From Candidatus Zixiibacteriota bacterium (lineage in GTDB: Bacteria; Zixibacteria; MSB-5A5; GN15; FEB-12), in assembly GCA_024280215.1 (NCBI GenBank), contig JAJRQO010000032.1, positions 102,703 through 166,702 on the forward strand: DNA of 64,000 nucleotides. Reading direction: 5' to 3'. The notes beneath the pieces are model-generated. The model saw only the letters and a program-made list of their open reading frames with translations. It had not been told where the DNA came from and did no database searches. Made by a program: the position numbers and the translations under genes. Shown one piece after another: positions 62,180 through 64,000 of this stretch (position 1 is its first letter; each line of letters starts with the position of its first letter).

Positions 62180-62196
62180 TTGGCATGTCATTTGAT
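62180..62196 (+). promoter_or_regulatory. candidate sigma54 (-24/-12) promoter
   Basis: TTGGCATGTCATTTGAT: the -24 part TGGCA is near consensus; GG and the -12 G lie at the correct 10-base spacing, but the usual C after it is A. It is about 45 bases before the lipoprotein gene and directly downstream of the NtrC-type gene. Confidence 0.4.
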
Positions 62197-62240
62197 ATGT
62201 ATATGAGTAGGAAAAACAAAAATATAGAAGGAGACTTGAT

Positions 62241-63125
62241 ATGAAAACAACACTTTTGACAATACTTTTAGCATTAACAACCATGTTTATGGTCGGCTGT
62301 GAATCTGATACATCTGAAATTCTAATTGTTGATGAAATTCCAGAACCACCTCAAAACGTATTTACGGTGACAGGTGATGGTGAAATTTATATATATTTTA
62401 CAGAGCCATATATGGATGATATCTCTTACTATGATATTTACCGTTCTTTTTCAAGTAATTTTGAAAATGTAACGCCTACTTACGTTGGCTCAGTTGCCGC
62501 GATTCCAAATAAAAATTTAGCTTTAGAAATTGTTAATACTTTTACAGACTTTAACACAGTAAATGGCCAAACATATTATTACCGAATTAAAGCAATTGAT
62601 GAGGCTGATCAAGAGTCTGACTTTTCAGCAGGTGAAATATTTGATACCCCGCGTCCTCAAGGTACTGTGACACTGTTTGACACTTTAACTTTTCCATCTT
62701 TATCTGCTTTGTTGTTTGGTGAGCCTTCAGTTCCGGTTTCACATACGAATACTGCTGCTGATTTCTTTATCGATGAATTTAACGGAAGTTTATATATTAA
62801 TGCTGCCGATATAGATACTGATATTCAGGATATGGGTTTTACATATGATTTTGAAAATATAGGCTATGCTCCTGATACTTCTGTCGGCTGGTCGACTCTT
62901 GGATTTTTTGAATTGATTGACGGTCATACGTATGTATTCTGGACTCGTGATGATCATTATGCTAAAGTAAGAGTTCTAAGTTTGACCCCAACCTCTGTTA
63001 ATTTTGAATGGGCTTTTCAAACAGATGTAGGAAATCCTGAGTTGGTAAAATCTAATTTAGAAATTGAAAAGCCGATTCATGATGAAAACTACTTAAAGAA
63101 AAATATTATTAAAAAGAACCAATAA
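62241..63125 (+). CDS. lipoprotein with an Fn3-like domain
   Basis: A 294-residue lipoprotein (signal sequence 1-19, lipobox MVGC, Cys20). Residues about 32-135 look like a fibronectin type III domain (PEPPQNVFTVTGDGEIYIYF, YYDIYRS, GQTYYYRIKAIDEADQES). The remaining part is beta-rich with Asp- and Phe-rich strands and no recognised family. AAGGAGACTTGAT precedes the ATG. It is followed after 20 bases by the DUF4384/PEGA protein, so the two probably form one operon. Confidence 0.78.
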   Translation: MKTTLLTILLALTTMFMVGCESDTSEILIVDEIPEPPQNVFTVTGDGEIYIYFTEPYMDDISYYDIYRSFSSNFENVTPTYVGSVAAIPNKNLALEIVNTFTDFNTVNGQTYYYRIKAIDEADQESDFSAGEIFDTPRPQGTVTLFDTLTFPSLSALLFGEPSVPVSHTNTAADFFIDEFNGSLYINAADIDTDIQDMGFTYDFENIGYAPDTSVGWSTLGFFELIDGHTYVFWTRDDHYAKVRVLSLTPTSVNFEWAFQTDVGNPELVKSNLEIEKPIHDENYLKKNIIKKNQ

Positions 63126-63145
63126 ATAGAAAGGATAGTGATATT

Positions 63146-64000
63146 ATGTTACGCACATTCAAATTACTCAGTATGACGGCTCTCATCGCTGTCATGACAG
63201 TTCTGACTGTAAAAGCAGATAAAGGATATGATTACGATAATGATAATAACTATGACCGAAACAATGGGTACGAACAGGTCAAAATAGATAGATACCTCGA
63301 TGTCGAAGTATGGACGAACCACACCGACAACGAATTTTACGAAGGTGACAATATTGTTTTAAGTTTTAGAGCGAACCGTGATGCCTTTGTAGCGATTTAT
63401 ACTGTAGATTCAAGAGGGAGGGTGAATCTTCTGTTCCCATCATCACCAAATGGTAATAACTTTATAGAAGGTGGCGAAACATATCGTTTGCCTGATAGCC
63501 GTGATGATTTTGATTTTGTCGTCTCTGGTCCTGAGGGTGTAGAAACAATTCAGATTATCGCATCCAAAGAACGTTTCCCTATTCCTGATTGGTATCCAAC
63601 TTCTGGTCTCATTGACGACGCAGAAGACCGTCATGAATTTATGGACTATATCAATAGTCGTTATTTTGTTCGTTACGATGGACAACGTTTTGCCTTTGAT
63701 AGAGCATCGGTCTATGTCAACGAATGGGAAGATGATTACTATCGTCCTGTTTATTATCCGTCATATCCAAGTTGGACAGTAGCGGGTAATGTCTATATCG
63801 ACTACCCTTATGGTGGGTCGGTTTATGTTAACGGTATCTATTGGGGAATTGCTCCACTCTATATACCTCGGATTTATGTTGGCTGGCATACATTTACAAT
63901 ATATGATTCTTACGGTTATGGTTGGGAGCATGATATTCATGTCACTCGCTATAATACGGTTGTCTTAAATAGAAATGTTATTAACACTTCATCTACTATG
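63146..64000 (+). CDS. secreted DUF4384 and PEGA-like domain protein, cut by the window edge
   Basis: An open frame of 285 codons that runs off the window. It has a signal peptide (1-24, cut after VKA), a Tyr/Asn/Asp-rich start, a DUF4384-like domain (about 50-140; YEGDNIVLSFRANRDAFVA, SRGRVNLLFPSSPNGNN, GGETYRLP) and a PEGA-like segment near the end (about 200-270; VYIDYPYGGSVYVNGIYWG, then a P-rich short strand and HTFTIYDS). Both domain types are common in surface proteins. AAAGGATAG lies 9 bases before the ATG. The 3' end is missing. Confidence 0.78.
   Translation, partial: MLRTFKLLSMTALIAVMTVLTVKADKGYDYDNDNNYDRNNGYEQVKIDRYLDVEVWTNHTDNEFYEGDNIVLSFRANRDAFVAIYTVDSRGRVNLLFPSSPNGNNFIEGGETYRLPDSRDDFDFVVSGPEGVETIQIIASKERFPIPDWYPTSGLIDDAEDRHEFMDYINSRYFVRYDGQRFAFDRASVYVNEWEDDYYRPVYYPSYPSWTVAGNVYIDYPYGGSVYVNGIYWGIAPLYIPRIYVGWHTFTIYDSYGYGWEHDIHVTRYNTVVLNRNVINTSSTM

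Overview
The window is AT-rich (roughly one third G+C by eye), gene-dense bacterial chromosome from a Gram-negative (diderm) organism. It encodes an Omp85/TamB pair, many signal-peptide proteins and lipoproteins, LapA/LapB-like proteins and a Wza-like exporter. Two secreted proteins end in a FlgD-like sorting domain, one preceded by the Y-Q-N-Y-P-N-P-F-N motif, and a PorV/UPF0164-type barrel is present. That combination is typical of the FCB superphylum and its candidate phyla (Zixibacteria, Marinimicrobia, Calditrichaeota-like groups). The exact phylum cannot be fixed from this sequence alone.

Layout. 1-6.1 kb: end of an operon with a creatininase-family enzyme, a decayed IS481-like element, a mosaic of palindromic repeats, an outer-membrane protein and a pabB-pabC pair. 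6.3-15.1 kb: an ECF sigma factor, its zinc-finger anti-sigma factor and a HtrA-like protein that has lost its catalytic triad, then a carboxymuconolactone-decarboxylase-family protein and a TamB/Omp85 pair. 15.2-24.2 kb: housekeeping (iscS-mnmA, CaCA exchanger, nhaA, ymdB-folD) interrupted by a repeat-rich island with an orphan HEPN-like gene and an RRM protein. 24.4-32.8 kb: a large secreted protein, a PorV-TPR fusion, and a partner-switching cassette made of an RsbW-like kinase fused to a membrane HAMP-PP2C phosphatase, followed by a STAS antagonist whose C-terminal extension lies behind an A11 tract. 32.8-39.9 kb: a diguanylate cyclase and an exopolysaccharide export operon (Wza-, Wzz- and BY-kinase-like proteins, deacetylase). 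40-48.7 kb: lapA, a frameshifted lapB, a SPOR protein, mutS, mutL and miaA. 48.8-57 kb: mltD, sppA, HU, a 31-residue AURKAIP1/COX24-like gene and two large secreted proteins. 57-64 kb: a TPR protein, purE and purD on the minus strand, then an outer-membrane protein, an NtrC-type regulator, a lipoprotein and a DUF4384/PEGA-like protein cut by the window edge.

Themes. Three regulatory layers are visible: ECF/anti-sigma, partner switching plus c-di-GMP, and sigma54/NtrC. Candidate -24/-12 promoters precede one secreted-protein operon and one lipoprotein operon. Envelope biogenesis is the dominant function.

Intergenic gaps between about 1 and 22.3 kb are seeded with small palindromic repeats of several families. 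Two families show compensatory changes in their stems. One IS is dead by frameshift and there is a solo relic of an IS end. No tRNA, rRNA or CRISPR array was recognised.
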